DNA from: Nitrosomonas mobilis
GTDB taxonomy: Bacteria; Pseudomonadota; Gammaproteobacteria; Burkholderiales; Nitrosomonadaceae
Length of the DNA stretch: 64,000 nucleotides
Direction: 5' to 3'
NCBI RefSeq assembly: GCF_900103035.1
Contig: NZ_FMWO01000044.1
Span: 1 to 64,000 of the forward strand
Shown here: piece after piece, positions 36,632-48,219 of the stretch
How positions within the stretch are numbered: the first letter of the stretch is position 1
Layout of the letters: each line of letters begins with the position of its first letter
Made by a program: the position numbers and the translations under genes
The notes under the pieces: generated by a model
The model's database searches: none
What the model saw: the letters and a program-made list of their open reading frames with translations, nothing else
Told to the model about the DNA's origin: nothing

Positions 36632-38131
36632 ATGAGTGAAGCCAATGTCATCAGGCATCTTGCTAATCTTGAAAAACACCTGGCTGAAGAGCATCCGGAC
36701 AATCCGGTGCTGGCCAAGGCCGTTCACAGCTTCAGGAAACTGGATCAGGTCGCGCAGGATCTTGGTCTGTTGAACCGGGACGAAACCTACGCAACTTCAG
36801 TGACATGGTGGCCGATGATCGCGGTACTTGGCACCTTCTCATCCGGCAAATCAACCTTCATCAATTCTTATCTGGGTCTGCATTTGCAACGAACCGGTAA
36901 TCAGGCCGTCGATGACAAGTTTACAGTCGTATGCTACAGCCGTCACGATGAAATCAAGACACTACCGGGCGTGGCGCTGGATGCCGATCCACGTTTCCCG
37001 TTCTACCAGATCAGCCGTAGCATCGATGAAATTGCCGAGACCGGCCCGCAGCGGATTGATGCCTACATACAACTCAAGACCTGTCCATCAGAAAAAATTC
37101 GCGGCAAAATCCTGATCGACTCACCGGGGTTTGATGCTGACAGTCAACGCACTTCCACCCTGCGGCTAACGCAGCACATCATCGATCTTTCCGATTTGGT
37201 GCTGGTATTTTTTGATGCACGCCATCCGGAGCCTGGTGCCATGCATGACACATTGGAATATCTGGTTACTTCGACCATCAATCGTCCGGATGCCAACAAG
37301 TTTCTGTACATTCTCAATCAGATCGATGTCACCGCCAGAGAAGACAACCCTGAGGAGGTGGTTTCTGCCTGGCAGCGCTCACTGGCGCAATCCGGATTGC
37401 TGGCAGGCCGTTTCTACCGAATTTACGATAAAGAAGCTGCCATGCCAATCGAAAACCTGCAAGTACGCGAGCGTTTCGAGAAAAAACGCGAGGAAGATCT
37501 GAGTGACATCTACGCACGTATGCAACAGATCGAAATCGAACGCTCCTATCGCATTGCCGCCATGCTGGAACAGACTGCCGATACCATCGAGAATCAAACG
37601 GTCGGCAAACTGAAAGCCATGCTGGATCAATGGAAAAGTAAGGTATTTCTGTTTGACGGGATTATCTTTGGCCTGTTGCTGGTACTGGTTGGTACAGCGC
37701 TGACTCTGACGGATAGCTGGCATCTCGTGCGGGATTGCTTCAATGGTCTGACAACCGGTGAAACTTCCCCGGTATTGATGACAGGATTTTCGCTCATCTT
37801 CGCCGCTTATATTCACTTCACGGTACGTGGCAAGGTCGCCGGCAGCATTTTGAAAAAGATTCCGAATGAATTCGGACACGACCATAATGCCGCCAAACAG
37901 ATGAGCCAGGCTTTCCACAAGAGTACCGCAGGCTACCGGCCCATGTTTCTGCAAAAACCGGCTGGCTGGAATTCCGGTAATCAACGGGTACTCGCTCAGG
38001 TGAAAGATGATGCCAACGATTATATCCAGCTGTTGAATGATCAGTTCACCGACCCTTCCGGGCATCAGGCGCAGGATCAACAAGCTGCAACCCAAGCTGC
38101 GGCTGAAACTGAAACTGAAACCAGTCACTAG
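36632..38131 (+). CDS. Dynamin-like GTPase, membrane-associated
   Basis: 499 residues from the ATG at 36632 (AAGGAA upstream; a TTG six bases earlier is less likely). GTPase motifs: G1 GTFSSGKST (67-75), G3 DSPGF near 165, G4 NQID near 230. A helical region follows (about 290-335), then two adjacent hydrophobic segments (about 342-362 and 383-400), a second basic helical region and a low-complexity Gln/Ala/Glu-Thr tail. The layout fits bacterial dynamin-like proteins, which remodel or mend membranes. Substrate unknown. Apparently alone. Confidence 0.75.
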   Translation: MSEANVIRHLANLEKHLAEEHPDNPVLAKAVHSFRKLDQVAQDLGLLNRDETYATSVTWWPMIAVLGTFSSGKSTFINSYLGLHLQRTGNQAVDDKFTVVCYSRHDEIKTLPGVALDADPRFPFYQISRSIDEIAETGPQRIDAYIQLKTCPSEKIRGKILIDSPGFDADSQRTSTLRLTQHIIDLSDLVLVFFDARHPEPGAMHDTLEYLVTSTINRPDANKFLYILNQIDVTAREDNPEEVVSAWQRSLAQSGLLAGRFYRIYDKEAAMPIENLQVRERFEKKREEDLSDIYARMQQIEIERSYRIAAMLEQTADTIENQTVGKLKAMLDQWKSKVFLFDGIIFGLLLVLVGTALTLTDSWHLVRDCFNGLTTGETSPVLMTGFSLIFAAYIHFTVRGKVAGSILKKIPNEFGHDHNAAKQMSQAFHKSTAGYRPMFLQKPAGWNSGNQRVLAQVKDDANDYIQLLNDQFTDPSGHQAQDQQAATQAAAETETETSH

Positions 38132-38140
38132 CAACAAGAG

Positions 38141-38186
38141 CCGGGCAGGGAGATGAGTAGATAGTTCATCAATACTCCCTGCCCGG
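38141..38186. terminator. Long stem-loop after the dynamin-like gene
   Basis: CCGGGCAGGGAG (38141-38152) pairs perfectly with CTCCCTGCCCGG (38175-38186), 12 bp, with a 22-nt loop that can fold further (ATGA/TCAT). There is no T-run, so it may be a transcript end or 3' stabiliser. Confidence 0.55.
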
Positions 38187-38300
38187 TGATTGATCTCTGT
38201 CAACATTCACTATTAAACTATTTTCGGAATCTGCCGAAACAGGCTGCATGATATTTTTATCTAACCCTCAATAAATAAGGGGTGCCTCTAAAGGTAAATC

Positions 38301-39176
38301 ATGCAAACTAGCCTGCCCGTTAACCTTTCGCAGTGGATTGAGTTTCTCGGCCATGCTGATATTCCCATACTACGCAAGACCAGCAACAATCTGGTTCGAT
38401 TGCGCGATGGGAATGCCTGCCCCAGCGCGCGTGCTGCTGCCCAGATCATCAAGCAGGATCCGCTGATGGTGGTCAAGCTGTTGCGACATTTACAACAACA
38501 TAAGCGTCAGCGCCAAGCCCATGACGTCATACAGGTCGAGCAGGCATTAATCATGCTAGGCGTGGAAAATGCGCTTGACCAGATTGTTACCGAATCACAG
38601 GTAGAAATCCTGCTCCATTCCCATTCCTCCGCGTTGGTACAACTTCTGCATCGTATGCATCGTGCCCATGTCGCCGCCAATTATGCTTTCGAATGGGCAG
38701 TGCGGCTACATGACATTCATTTCGAGGAAATTCGCACAGCAGCTTTGCTGCACGATATGACAGAATTACTGCTGTGGTGTTATGTTCCGGACAAGATGCT
38801 TGCGATTACGGCATCACAGCAACAGGATCCGACCTTACGCAGCCGCCACGCTCAGGAAAAGGTGCTGGGGTTTGCGATCAATGATTTGCAGTCGAAGCTT
38901 GTCATCGCTTGGCAGTTGCCCGAACTGTTGATTACTTTACTCAATGATTCCTGCGCTGGCTATTCACGTGTGCGTAACGTGCTGTTGGCAGTCGATCTTG
39001 CACGTCACGCAGCCCATGGCTGGGATAACGCAGCATTGCCCGATGACTATCGCGCAGTTGGTGAACTGCTGCGCCTGTCAACCGACGATGTCATGAAGCT
39101 ATTAGGGGTGAAAAATACGCGGAAAGCATCGTCATTGCCTGAAAATTCCCAGCAACAAGCTGATAAGCGTTTCTAA
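38301..39176 (+). CDS. HDOD domain protein
   Basis: 291 residues, AAGGTAA before the ATG. The HDOD domain spans about 18-215: LVRLRDGNACPSARAAAQIIKQDPLMVVKLLRHL, the helix with EQALIMLGVENALDQ, and RTAALLHDMTELLLW. HDOD domains resemble HD phosphohydrolases but lack catalytic metal residues and act in signalling. No output domain is attached; the tail is Gln/Ser-rich. A TTTCGG/CCGAAA hairpin (38222-38239) lies in its upstream region. Confidence 0.85.
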   Translation: MQTSLPVNLSQWIEFLGHADIPILRKTSNNLVRLRDGNACPSARAAAQIIKQDPLMVVKLLRHLQQHKRQRQAHDVIQVEQALIMLGVENALDQIVTESQVEILLHSHSSALVQLLHRMHRAHVAANYAFEWAVRLHDIHFEEIRTAALLHDMTELLLWCYVPDKMLAITASQQQDPTLRSRHAQEKVLGFAINDLQSKLVIAWQLPELLITLLNDSCAGYSRVRNVLLAVDLARHAAHGWDNAALPDDYRAVGELLRLSTDDVMKLLGVKNTRKASSLPENSQQQADKRF

Positions 39177-39307
39177 GAATTAAAAATTCTAAGCAAGATC
39201 AGGCGCGAATAAGAAATGTTGACGCAGCATATGATTAATATGTAAGAAAACATTTTTTGTAAGTACAAAGTATTGTGGCGAAATATAAGTTTTTAGAAGT
39301 GCCCTGA

Positions 39308-40042
39308 TTAGAATTTATAACCACGATGCAGCGCAACTACACCAGCAGCAAGATTGAAGTACTCCACCCGCTCAAAACCTGCCTGCTGCATCATTTCCTT
39401 TAATTCCTCCTGGGCGGGGTGCATACGAATAGATTCCGCCAGATAACGATAGCTGCTATCATCACCGGCAACCAGCTTACCCATAACCGGCAATGCTTTG
39501 AATGAATACGCATCGTAAAATGGCTGCAACGGTTTCCAGACTTTGGAAAATTCCAGCACACTTAATGAGCCACCCGGCGACAGAACCCGATACATTTCCT
39601 TGAGTGCTAGGTCTTTGTGTGTCATGTTTCTCAGACCAAACGCCACACAGGCCCGGTCGAAATAGTTATCGGGAAAAGGTAGTTTCTCCGCGTTACATTG
39701 TGCAACTGGCACTTCCTTACCTTCATTGAGCAGGCGGTCGCGGCCGATTGACAGCATGGAATTGTTGATATCGGTTAGCCAGACTTGTCCACCGTCTCCC
39801 ACTTTATCCAGGAACAGCCTGGTTAAATCGGCTGTGCCGCCTGCAATATCCAGCACCCTGTCACCTTCTCTTGCCCCGCTGGCTTCAATGGCAAATCGCT
39901 TCCACAAGCGATGCATACCCATCGACATGAGATCATTCATCAGATTGTAGCGTGAAGCAACCGAATCAAACACCTGCGCCACCTTGCGTACTTTCTCGGT
40001 TTCGTTGACAGTGGTAAAGCCAAAATGGGTGGTATGGGTCAT
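39308..40042 (-). CDS. ubiE: Demethylmenaquinone/ubiquinone C-methyltransferase UbiE
   Basis: 244 residues from ATG at 40040-40042 (AGGAAA upstream). SAM-dependent class I methyltransferase: [19 protein letters not shown] (SAM motif I), [13 protein letters not shown] (post-I), [12 protein letters not shown] and [23 protein letters not shown], ending [16 protein letters not shown], the standard UbiE C-terminus. It C-methylates the benzoquinol ring in ubiquinone synthesis. Downstream of the DUF971 gene on the same strand. Confidence 0.97.
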   Translation of the reverse strand: MTHTTHFGFTTVNETEKVRKVAQVFDSVASRYNLMNDLMSMGMHRLWKRFAIEASGAREGDRVLDIAGGTADLTRLFLDKVGDGGQVWLTDINNSMLSIGRDRLLNEGKEVPVAQCNAEKLPFPDNYFDRACVAFGLRNMTHKDLALKEMYRVLSPGGSLSVLEFSKVWKPLQPFYDAYSFKALPVMGKLVAGDDSSYRYLAESIRMHPAQEELKEMMQQAGFERVEYFNLAAGVVALHRGYKF

Positions 40043-40064
40043 CCGTGGTTTCCTGTTCAGTGGG

Positions 40065-40448
40065 TTAGAGTGTTGTAGTAGTGCGACTACCGCCAGACGC
40101 TTCAATACGTTGCAGATAGTGCTGCCACATTGCTTCCTGTTTCAGCCCATAGTCATAGAGCAGGTCCCAGGAATATAAACCGGTATTGTGACCATCAGAA
40201 AAATCAAGGCGAACCGCATAATTCCCGACTGGCTCGATGTGCGTAATAGAAACATCTTTTTTACCAAGCTGCAAAACTTCTTGTCCCGGTCCATGGCCGC
40301 GTACCTCTGCTGACGGCGAGTACACACGCAAGAATTCGCAGGAAAACTTAAAAGTTTTGCCATCGTTGAAGGTCACATCCAGCATACCGGAACGGCAATG
40401 TAATTTGAATGCTGTCGGAATAGGTGTTTTGGAATCCAGTCCAGCCAT
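40065..40448 (-). CDS. DUF971 (GBBH-like N-terminal domain) protein
   Basis: 127 residues consisting of one DUF971 domain: [64 protein letters not shown]. The same fold forms the N-terminus of gamma-butyrobetaine hydroxylase. Freestanding copies beside ubiE are common in betaproteobacteria; some homologues are tied to iron-sulfur cluster proteins. Starts 3 bp after dedA ends, so co-transcribed. Confidence 0.9.
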   Translation of the reverse strand: MAGLDSKTPIPTAFKLHCRSGMLDVTFNDGKTFKFSCEFLRVYSPSAEVRGHGPGQEVLQLGKKDVSITHIEPVGNYAVRLDFSDGHNTGLYSWDLLYDYGLKQEAMWQHYLQRIEASGGSRTTTTL

Positions 40449-40450
40449 GT

Positions 40451-41053
40451 TCAGTATTTTTTCCTTCGGTTGAAGTACCAGTAAACAGCCAGCCCTGCCG
40501 CACAGGCCAACAGTAAATAAAGCACAATTTCCCGCAAATAGGTTTTGACCATGGCTTCATTGCCGCCAATGTAATAACCGAGCACAGCCAGAATCAGTAC
40601 CCAGATACCCGCACCTAGACTCGTATAAAAACAGAACAACGGCAGATTCATTCGTGCCAGACCGGCGGGTAGCGAGATATACTGACGCACACCAGGAATC
40701 AGACGCCCGGTAAAGGTTGAGATATGGCCATGACGCGCGAAAAAAAGTTCCATTTTTTGCAGAGCGGATTCTTTAAACATAACGTATTGCCCATAGCGCA
40801 GCAGCAATGGCCGACCCATTCTAACGGCCAGATAGTAATTGAATAATGCACCTGCCAGGCTGCCAAGAATTCCGCATATCACGACAACGACCAGATGCAT
40901 TTCACCCTGGTAAGCCAAATAACCAGCTGGCACCATGACAACTTCGCTTGGAAACGGAAAAAAACTCGACTCCAGAAACATCAGAAAGAAAATACCGGGA
41001 TAGCCGAGGCTGCCCACAACCTGAACAATCCAGCTCAGCAGATCAGCAAGCAT
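40451..41053 (-). CDS. DedA family membrane protein
   Basis: 200 residues with about five hydrophobic segments. Family features: [40 protein letters not shown], and [22 protein letters not shown] with the essential Arg residues. DedA proteins are SNARE-associated (VTT) flippase-like proteins linked to undecaprenyl-phosphate or phospholipid recycling. Directly upstream of the DUF971 gene. Confidence 0.92.
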   Translation of the reverse strand: MLADLLSWIVQVVGSLGYPGIFFLMFLESSFFPFPSEVVMVPAGYLAYQGEMHLVVVVICGILGSLAGALFNYYLAVRMGRPLLLRYGQYVMFKESALQKMELFFARHGHISTFTGRLIPGVRQYISLPAGLARMNLPLFCFYTSLGAGIWVLILAVLGYYIGGNEAMVKTYLREIVLYLLLACAAGLAVYWYFNRRKKY

Positions 41054-41098
41054 CGCAAACCCAAGGCAGAAAATAGAATAAAACTGTCATTTCGTTAT

Positions 41099-42031
41099 TC
41101 AGGGAACGGCCTCTTCCTGCTGCTTACGCTCCTGTTTGATCAAATCTTCGCGTTTTACGCCCAGCAGAATCAGAATAGGGCTCGCTACCATGAGTGAGGA
41201 ATAAATGCCAAATAGAATACCGATGGTGAGTGCCAGCGCAAAATAGTACAGCACCTCGCCGCCGAGTAGCAGCATCGAGATCACTACTATCTGCGTACTG
41301 CCATGAGTAATAACCGTACGTGACATGGTCATGGTAATTGCATTGTCGATAACTCGGGTGAGGTCGGCCTTACGCAGTTTACGAAAATTTTCCCGGATAC
41401 GATCAAAAATGACTACGGATTCATTCACTGAATACCCTAGCACCGCCAACACAGCAGCCAGTACCGTCAGGGAAAATTCCCATTGAAAAAAGGCAAAGCA
41501 TCCGAGAATCACAAGGACATCGTGCAGATTGGCAGTAATACCCGCCACACCAAATTTCCACTCAAAGCGCACCGCCAGATAGGCAACAATGCCCAGTGAA
41601 ACGAACAATAACGCCAGTGCACCATTCTCCAGCAATTCCTGACCCACTTGCGGGCCAACAAACTCCACACGCTGCATTTTCACAGTCGTATCATTCTGCT
41701 TCAATGCGTTTATGACAACCTCGGACAGATCGCCACCTGAGAATTCATGTTTAACCGGTAATCTGATCAAGACCTCACGTGAAGTGCCAAAATTTTGTAC
41801 GGTTGCGTCGGTAATGCCTTGTTCTGCGAGCACCTGGCGTATTTGCGCCAGATCGACGGCCTTGTCATAGCTAACTTCCATGACAGTCCCACCTGTAAAA
41901 TCCACTCCGAAATTCAATCCCTTGCTGGCAATAAAATAAACCGACAGAATGGAAATGACCAGCGACAGGATCAGTGAAAACTTACCCCAGCGCATGAAAG
42001 GAATATCGCGCTCAAATCTAAAAAATTCCAT
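41099..42031 (-). CDS. secF: Protein translocase subunit SecF
   Basis: 310 residues, six membrane segments. Start supported by GGAG. Seen: RWGKFSLILSL near the first helix, FGVDFTGGTVMEV, VGPQVGQEL, GYSVNESVVIFDRIREN and TLSRT-like MTMSRTVITHGST. Partner of SecD in proton-driven protein export. Last gene of the queA-tgt-yajC-secD-secF operon, 24 bp after secD. Confidence 0.97.
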   Translation of the reverse strand: MEFFRFERDIPFMRWGKFSLILSLVISILSVYFIASKGLNFGVDFTGGTVMEVSYDKAVDLAQIRQVLAEQGITDATVQNFGTSREVLIRLPVKHEFSGGDLSEVVINALKQNDTTVKMQRVEFVGPQVGQELLENGALALLFVSLGIVAYLAVRFEWKFGVAGITANLHDVLVILGCFAFFQWEFSLTVLAAVLAVLGYSVNESVVIFDRIRENFRKLRKADLTRVIDNAITMTMSRTVITHGSTQIVVISMLLLGGEVLYYFALALTIGILFGIYSSLMVASPILILLGVKREDLIKQERKQQEEAVP

Positions 42032-42055
42032 AGTTACTCCAATAGTCGCTAGTGT

Positions 42056-43900
42056 TTAACGCTGTTTACGGATTGGCTTCCAGATCGAGCCAATGGGTAC
42101 TTTGTCGAGCTTGCGGTTGCCATAAAACAGGTTGACCATGCCACGCGAGACCATGACAGAACTGAAAACCGATGTCAGAATTCCCAGACACAGCACCACC
42201 GCGAAACCCTTGACCGGCCCTGAACCGAATGAAAATAACGCAATACCGGCAATCAGCGTAGTAATATTTGAATCCAAAATGGTGCCAATCGCACGATCAT
42301 AACCGGCGTAAATAGCGGCTTGAGGTGGCGCACCATTGCGGATTTCATCGCGGATACGTTCATTGATCAGCACATTAGCATCAATCGCCATGCCGACGGT
42401 TAACGCAATTGCCGCCATGCCAGGCAAGGTGAGTGTCGCCTGTAAAATCGACAGCAGTCCTATTAACAACAGTAGATTGACCGACAGTGCCGTCACGGAA
42501 ATCACCCCGAAGGCACGGTAGTAAATCATGATAAACAGAGCCACAGCAATAAAACCGTAGAGTGTTGAGTTGAATCCCCGTGTGATATTTTCGGCGCCCA
42601 GACTGGGGCCGACGGTTCTCTCTTCAATAATTTCCATCGGTGCAGCCAGTGCACCGGCACGTAACAATAATGCGACATCGCGCGCCTCAAGGCTGCTCAT
42701 TCTGCCGCTGATCTGCACACGGCCACCGCCGATTTCTTCACGAATCACGGGCGCAGTAACAACTTCGTTCTGATTTTTCTCAACCAGCAGGATGGCCATA
42801 CGCTTGCCCACATTGTTGCGTGTCAGGTCCTTGAAGATACGTGCGCCATTATTATCCAGCGTGACATGCACAGCCGGCTGATTATCCTGATCAAAACCCG
42901 GCTGGGCATCGGTGATACGGTCGCCCGTCAGTAAAACCTGCTTCTTGACCAGCAACGGATCACCTCCTCGCTCCGTGAAGAGTTCGGTACCAGCAGGCGG
43001 TTGCCCGGACATCACTGCCGCTTCGAGATTACTTTCGTCATCAACCATGCGGATTTCCAATGTGGCGGTACGCCCCAGAATGTCTTTTGCCTTAGCAGTA
43101 TCCTGCACTCCCGGCAATTGCACGATCACCCGATCGGCGCCTACCTGCTGAATAATGGGTTCTGCCACGCCCAATTCATTGACACGATTGCGCAGAGTCG
43201 TGATGTTTTGCTGCAGCGCAAAACGCTGCATGCGGGTATGCGCTTCCGGTTTGATGATAGCCAGTAAACCCAAACCGCTTGCATGATCGACTTCACGTAA
43301 CTCCAGATCAGTGAAATTTTTAGCCAATTCGACCATGGCCTTTTCGCGTGCAATGGCATCACGAAACTTGATCAACAAGCTTGACCCCTCACGTTCTACG
43401 CCAGCAGAGGGTATACGCAATTCACGCAGGCTGTTGCGAATATCCGCGCTATAGCGATCCAGAGATTTTGACAGGGCGCCCACCATGTCCACCTGCAGCA
43501 TGAAATGCACGCCGCCACGTAAATCCAGTCCGAGGTACATCGGCAAGGCACCTAAACGACTCATCCATTGCGGTGAATTCGGCAATAAATTGAGAGCGAT
43601 AATGAAATCCTTGCCAATTTCAGCTTCCAGAAAATCCCTGGCTTTCATCTGGGTGTCGGTATCAGCAAAACGAATTTTAATTCCCCCGGGTTCCAGCAGG
43701 CTGCCATTGAAAGCAATGTGATGCTTGCCGAGTAATTGCTCAACGCGCTTTAGCAGGTCCGTATCCAGCGTGGTTCCCGCACGTAATGGTGAGACCTGGA
43801 TGGCGGGAGACTCCCCAAAAAAATTGGGCAACGTGTAGAGCAGCCCAAAAACAAGTGAAGCGGCAATGATCAGATATTTCCAGAGGGGATAACGATTCAT
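42056..43900 (-). CDS. secD: Protein translocase subunit SecD
   Basis: 614 residues from ATG at 43898-43900; an in-frame TTG three codons earlier is possible. Membrane segment 1 near 8-26, a large periplasmic domain with GLDLRGGVHFMLQVD, NRVNELGVAEPIIQQVG and VQLPGVQD, then five C-terminal membrane helices with GMAIDANVLINERIRDE and the FSSVMVSR end. RND-type partner of SecF. Usual length. Confidence 0.97.
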   Translation of the reverse strand: MNRYPLWKYLIIAASLVFGLLYTLPNFFGESPAIQVSPLRAGTTLDTDLLKRVEQLLGKHHIAFNGSLLEPGGIKIRFADTDTQMKARDFLEAEIGKDFIIALNLLPNSPQWMSRLGALPMYLGLDLRGGVHFMLQVDMVGALSKSLDRYSADIRNSLRELRIPSAGVEREGSSLLIKFRDAIAREKAMVELAKNFTDLELREVDHASGLGLLAIIKPEAHTRMQRFALQQNITTLRNRVNELGVAEPIIQQVGADRVIVQLPGVQDTAKAKDILGRTATLEIRMVDDESNLEAAVMSGQPPAGTELFTERGGDPLLVKKQVLLTGDRITDAQPGFDQDNQPAVHVTLDNNGARIFKDLTRNNVGKRMAILLVEKNQNEVVTAPVIREEIGGGRVQISGRMSSLEARDVALLLRAGALAAPMEIIEERTVGPSLGAENITRGFNSTLYGFIAVALFIMIYYRAFGVISVTALSVNLLLLIGLLSILQATLTLPGMAAIALTVGMAIDANVLINERIRDEIRNGAPPQAAIYAGYDRAIGTILDSNITTLIAGIALFSFGSGPVKGFAVVLCLGILTSVFSSVMVSRGMVNLFYGNRKLDKVPIGSIWKPIRKQR

Positions 43901-43981
43901 GGTTACCAATGTATTTGCAAAAATGAATCCTGCCGGTTATTAATCGGCAGGATCGATATTACGAAGGGAATGTCAGGCAGT

Positions 43982-44488
43982 TTATTTTTTTTCGCTGTCT
44001 GTAGCCGTTTCACCAGCAGTGCTATCAGTTTTAGGCGCTTTATCCGCTGCTTCAGGCTGATTCGCGGTTTCCTGATCAATTTCTGATGCGACTTCTTCCT
44101 GTCGTGGTTCGCTCGCTTTTTGTTGTTTGCCCTGTTTCAAGGCGCGACCACTTTTACCGGTGTCGATACTCTTAAGCGTGCCTTTAGGCAGCAGCGTTTG
44201 TATTGAAGATTTAAGCACCGTTATTTCAACATTAGGAGCCAGCTCCATCGTGATGTAGTGTTCACCCGCGCTTACGACCCGTCCAAGCTCGCCCCCGCTA
44301 ATAATAATTTCATCTCCTTTTTGCAAGGCATCCCGCATGATTTTTTGTTCTTTGGCGCGCTTGGTCTGTGGGCGAATCAGCAGGAAGTAAAAAATAACCA
44401 CAATACCAATTAATGGCAAAAAACTCATCAACGTAGGCTCTGCCTGAACAGCATCAACCGCTTGTGCATAAGCTTCAGATATAAACAT
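43982..44488 (-). CDS. yajC: Preprotein translocase subunit YajC
   Basis: 168 residues from ATG at 44486-44488, which stands 8 nt after AGGAG; upstream in-frame ATGs lack a site. Short N-terminus MFISEAYAQ, one membrane helix (FLPLIGIVVIFYFLLIRPQ), then KRAKEQKIMRDALQKGDEII and the YajC beta domain. The C-terminal 60 residues are a low-complexity Lys/Glu/Ala tail, longer than in E. coli (110 residues) as in many betaproteobacteria. Confidence 0.94.
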   Translation of the reverse strand: MFISEAYAQAVDAVQAEPTLMSFLPLIGIVVIFYFLLIRPQTKRAKEQKIMRDALQKGDEIIISGGELGRVVSAGEHYITMELAPNVEITVLKSSIQTLLPKGTLKSIDTGKSGRALKQGKQQKASEPRQEEVASEIDQETANQPEAADKAPKTDSTAGETATDSEKK

Positions 44489-44566
44489 ATATGTACTCCT
44501 CATAAAATTAAGCGCAACAAGTCGCATTCTAACATGTGGCTTTCGGCAGAAAGCCATTTTGCCAGT

Positions 44567-46686
<2,120 letters not shown>

Positions 46687-46754
46687 GGAAGGCGATGTGC
46701 GCATACTGCGCTTTCAGGGGTAAAGCGCAAAACGCTTATTATACCGGAGGGGAA

Positions 46755-46802
46755 CGCGCGCTTCGTTTTGCCTGTGTGTATCACACAGGTAAGAGTCGCG
46801 CG
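46755..46802. promoter_or_regulatory. Nested inverted repeats upstream of queA
   Basis: Inner perfect hairpin CCTGTGTG-tat-CACACAGG (46771-46789), flanked by ACGCGCG (46755-46761) and CGCGCGT (46796-46802), which are also complementary. It lies between queA (minus) and the small membrane-protein gene (plus) and could be an operator or a leader structure. The remainder of this 430-bp gap up to 47114 shows no gene. Confidence 0.4.
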
Positions 46803-47114
46803 TAAAATCGATTGGATAAGCTGCCCGTGTTCTTAGACTGCAGCCCTACGACCAAGCGTAAATAAATACGTCCATGATGGGTTTTATGCTGATTCATACA
46901 TAGTAAGGGGATAACAGGAGAATGCGAATACTCCTATCTGGCATTGACACATTATCATCTGGCTGTCAAACTCATTCTCAGCAGGTTGCTCTAGTCTCAT
47001 AGAGAAGAAAGCGATTGTTTTTCTTGAGTACTTTAGTTTTATCTGCGAAACCGTTTTATATACAAGCAAGTAATTAATTAGTCAGTAAGTACTGTTAATT
47101 TGAAGGAGGGTAAA

Positions 47115-47624
47115 ATGAAACGGATCTATTTTCTTGTCCCTAATATTGATGCCACAAAACATATTGTCGCCGACCTGATTTCTGCGAAAATAGAAGAAAA
47201 ACATATTCATATCATTGCAAAACCGGGGACACCACTTGAAGACTTGCCTGAAGCTAGTGCAATACAGAAGAGTGATTTTATACCAGCTGTTGAACAAGGT
47301 CTTGCAGTTGGAGGAGTGACCGGGGCGCTGGCCGGACTCGTTGCAGTTGCTCTTCCGCCAGCGTCAACAGTAATTGCAGGTGGTGCTTTGCTTATAGGTT
47401 CACTTGCAGGAGCAAGCATTGGCGCCTGGATAAGTGGTATGGTTGGATTGAGTTTTGACAATAGACGCATCAAAGAATTTGAGAGTGCAATAGAAGCAGG
47501 TCATTTTTTGGTGTTGGTTGATGTTCAGAAAGACCGGGTTGAAGAGATTGAAAATCGCATCAAACGGCACATACCAGAGCTGGAAATGGAAAAGACAGAA
47601 CCCACAACCCCTGCCTTTCCTTGA
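47115..47624 (+). CDS. Small membrane-associated protein with Gly/Ala-rich hydrophobic centre (DUF1269-like)
   Basis: 169 residues from the ATG at 47115, preceded by a strong GAAGGAGGG. N-terminal alpha/beta part (RIYFLVPNIDATKHIVADL, HIHIIAKPGT) resembling a ferredoxin-like fold. A glycine-rich hydrophobic double segment follows (about 65-115: GGVTGALAGLVAVALPPAS, GGALLIGSLAGASIGAWISGM), then a C-terminal alpha/beta repeat (FLVLVDVQKDRVEEIENRI). Similar proteins are annotated as DUF1269 or general-stress membrane proteins. Function unknown. Monocistronic. Confidence 0.7.
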   Translation: MKRIYFLVPNIDATKHIVADLISAKIEEKHIHIIAKPGTPLEDLPEASAIQKSDFIPAVEQGLAVGGVTGALAGLVAVALPPASTVIAGGALLIGSLAGASIGAWISGMVGLSFDNRRIKEFESAIEAGHFLVLVDVQKDRVEEIENRIKRHIPELEMEKTEPTTPAFP

Positions 47625-47670
47625 TATAGTCGGCTGTCCTCAGCTAAACATGACGCTTGCAATCATTGCT

Positions 47671-48219
47671 TCAACTGACTACGTCTAGTACAACCTGCCA
47701 AGCTGTCAGTTTTTGTGCAAAAGTCATTCGCGCATGCGCCGGACTAGTTGAGGGCAGACGGGTGAAGCACAGGTGTGGTGGTAGACAACTATTCGAGGAA
47801 TACCTTCTGAGCATCGTATACGCACGGCCGCCATTGAAGAAAATATACCGAATACTGGAATAGTCCCGTAAAAAACCAGCAAAGTCATTCACAAACCGGG
47901 TGCTGGCCACAATACTGGTGTCAAGACTGCCGCTGCGCTCGCAGGACTGCAACACATCCCACAGGGCAATCCCCGCATTTTGCAGAATCTGCAATCGCTG
48001 CACATAGGCGGTTTCCGGTGCAAACTGCAGTAGATTCCCCATGATCGGCCAGAATGCATTCCTTGGATGCGCGTAATACTGATTGGCGGCCAGGGACGCC
48101 ATGCCCGGCATGCTGCCCAAAATCAGTACCGTCGCGCTTTGATTCACAACCGGCGGGAAACATTGGATGAGAGGCGGCATGGAACAGGGGTAAGCAGTTA
48201 CTATTGGTTGAATGATCAC
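47671..48219 (-). CDS. Family 6 uracil-DNA-glycosylase-fold enzyme (hypoxanthine-DNA glycosylase type)
   Basis: 182 residues from a GTG that overlaps the apbE stop (GTGA). A uracil-DNA glycosylase superfamily fold with LILGSMPGMASLAANQYYAHPRNAFW (motif A, Asn of PRN as candidate catalytic residue) and LPSTSPAHARM (motif B). This is the pattern of the TIGR04274-type DNA-deoxyinosine glycosylases. It would remove deaminated bases from DNA. An internal ATG at 48183 is an alternative start. Confidence 0.82.
   Translation of the reverse strand: MIIQPIVTAYPCSMPPLIQCFPPVVNQSATVLILGSMPGMASLAANQYYAHPRNAFWPIMGNLLQFAPETAYVQRLQILQNAGIALWDVLQSCERSGSLDTSIVASTRFVNDFAGFLRDYSSIRYIFFNGGRAYTMLRRYSSNSCLPPHLCFTRLPSTSPAHARMTFAQKLTAWQVVLDVVS

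Noticed and set aside
37379-38206. 275-codon open frame antisense to the dynamin-like gene
   Set aside because: The plus-strand frame has clear GTPase motifs; the antisense product shows no motif or start signal.
39177-39191. Palindrome AGAATTAAAAATTCT after the HDOD gene
   Set aside because: Pure A/T arms with no T-run or context; likely chance in AT-rich intergenic DNA.
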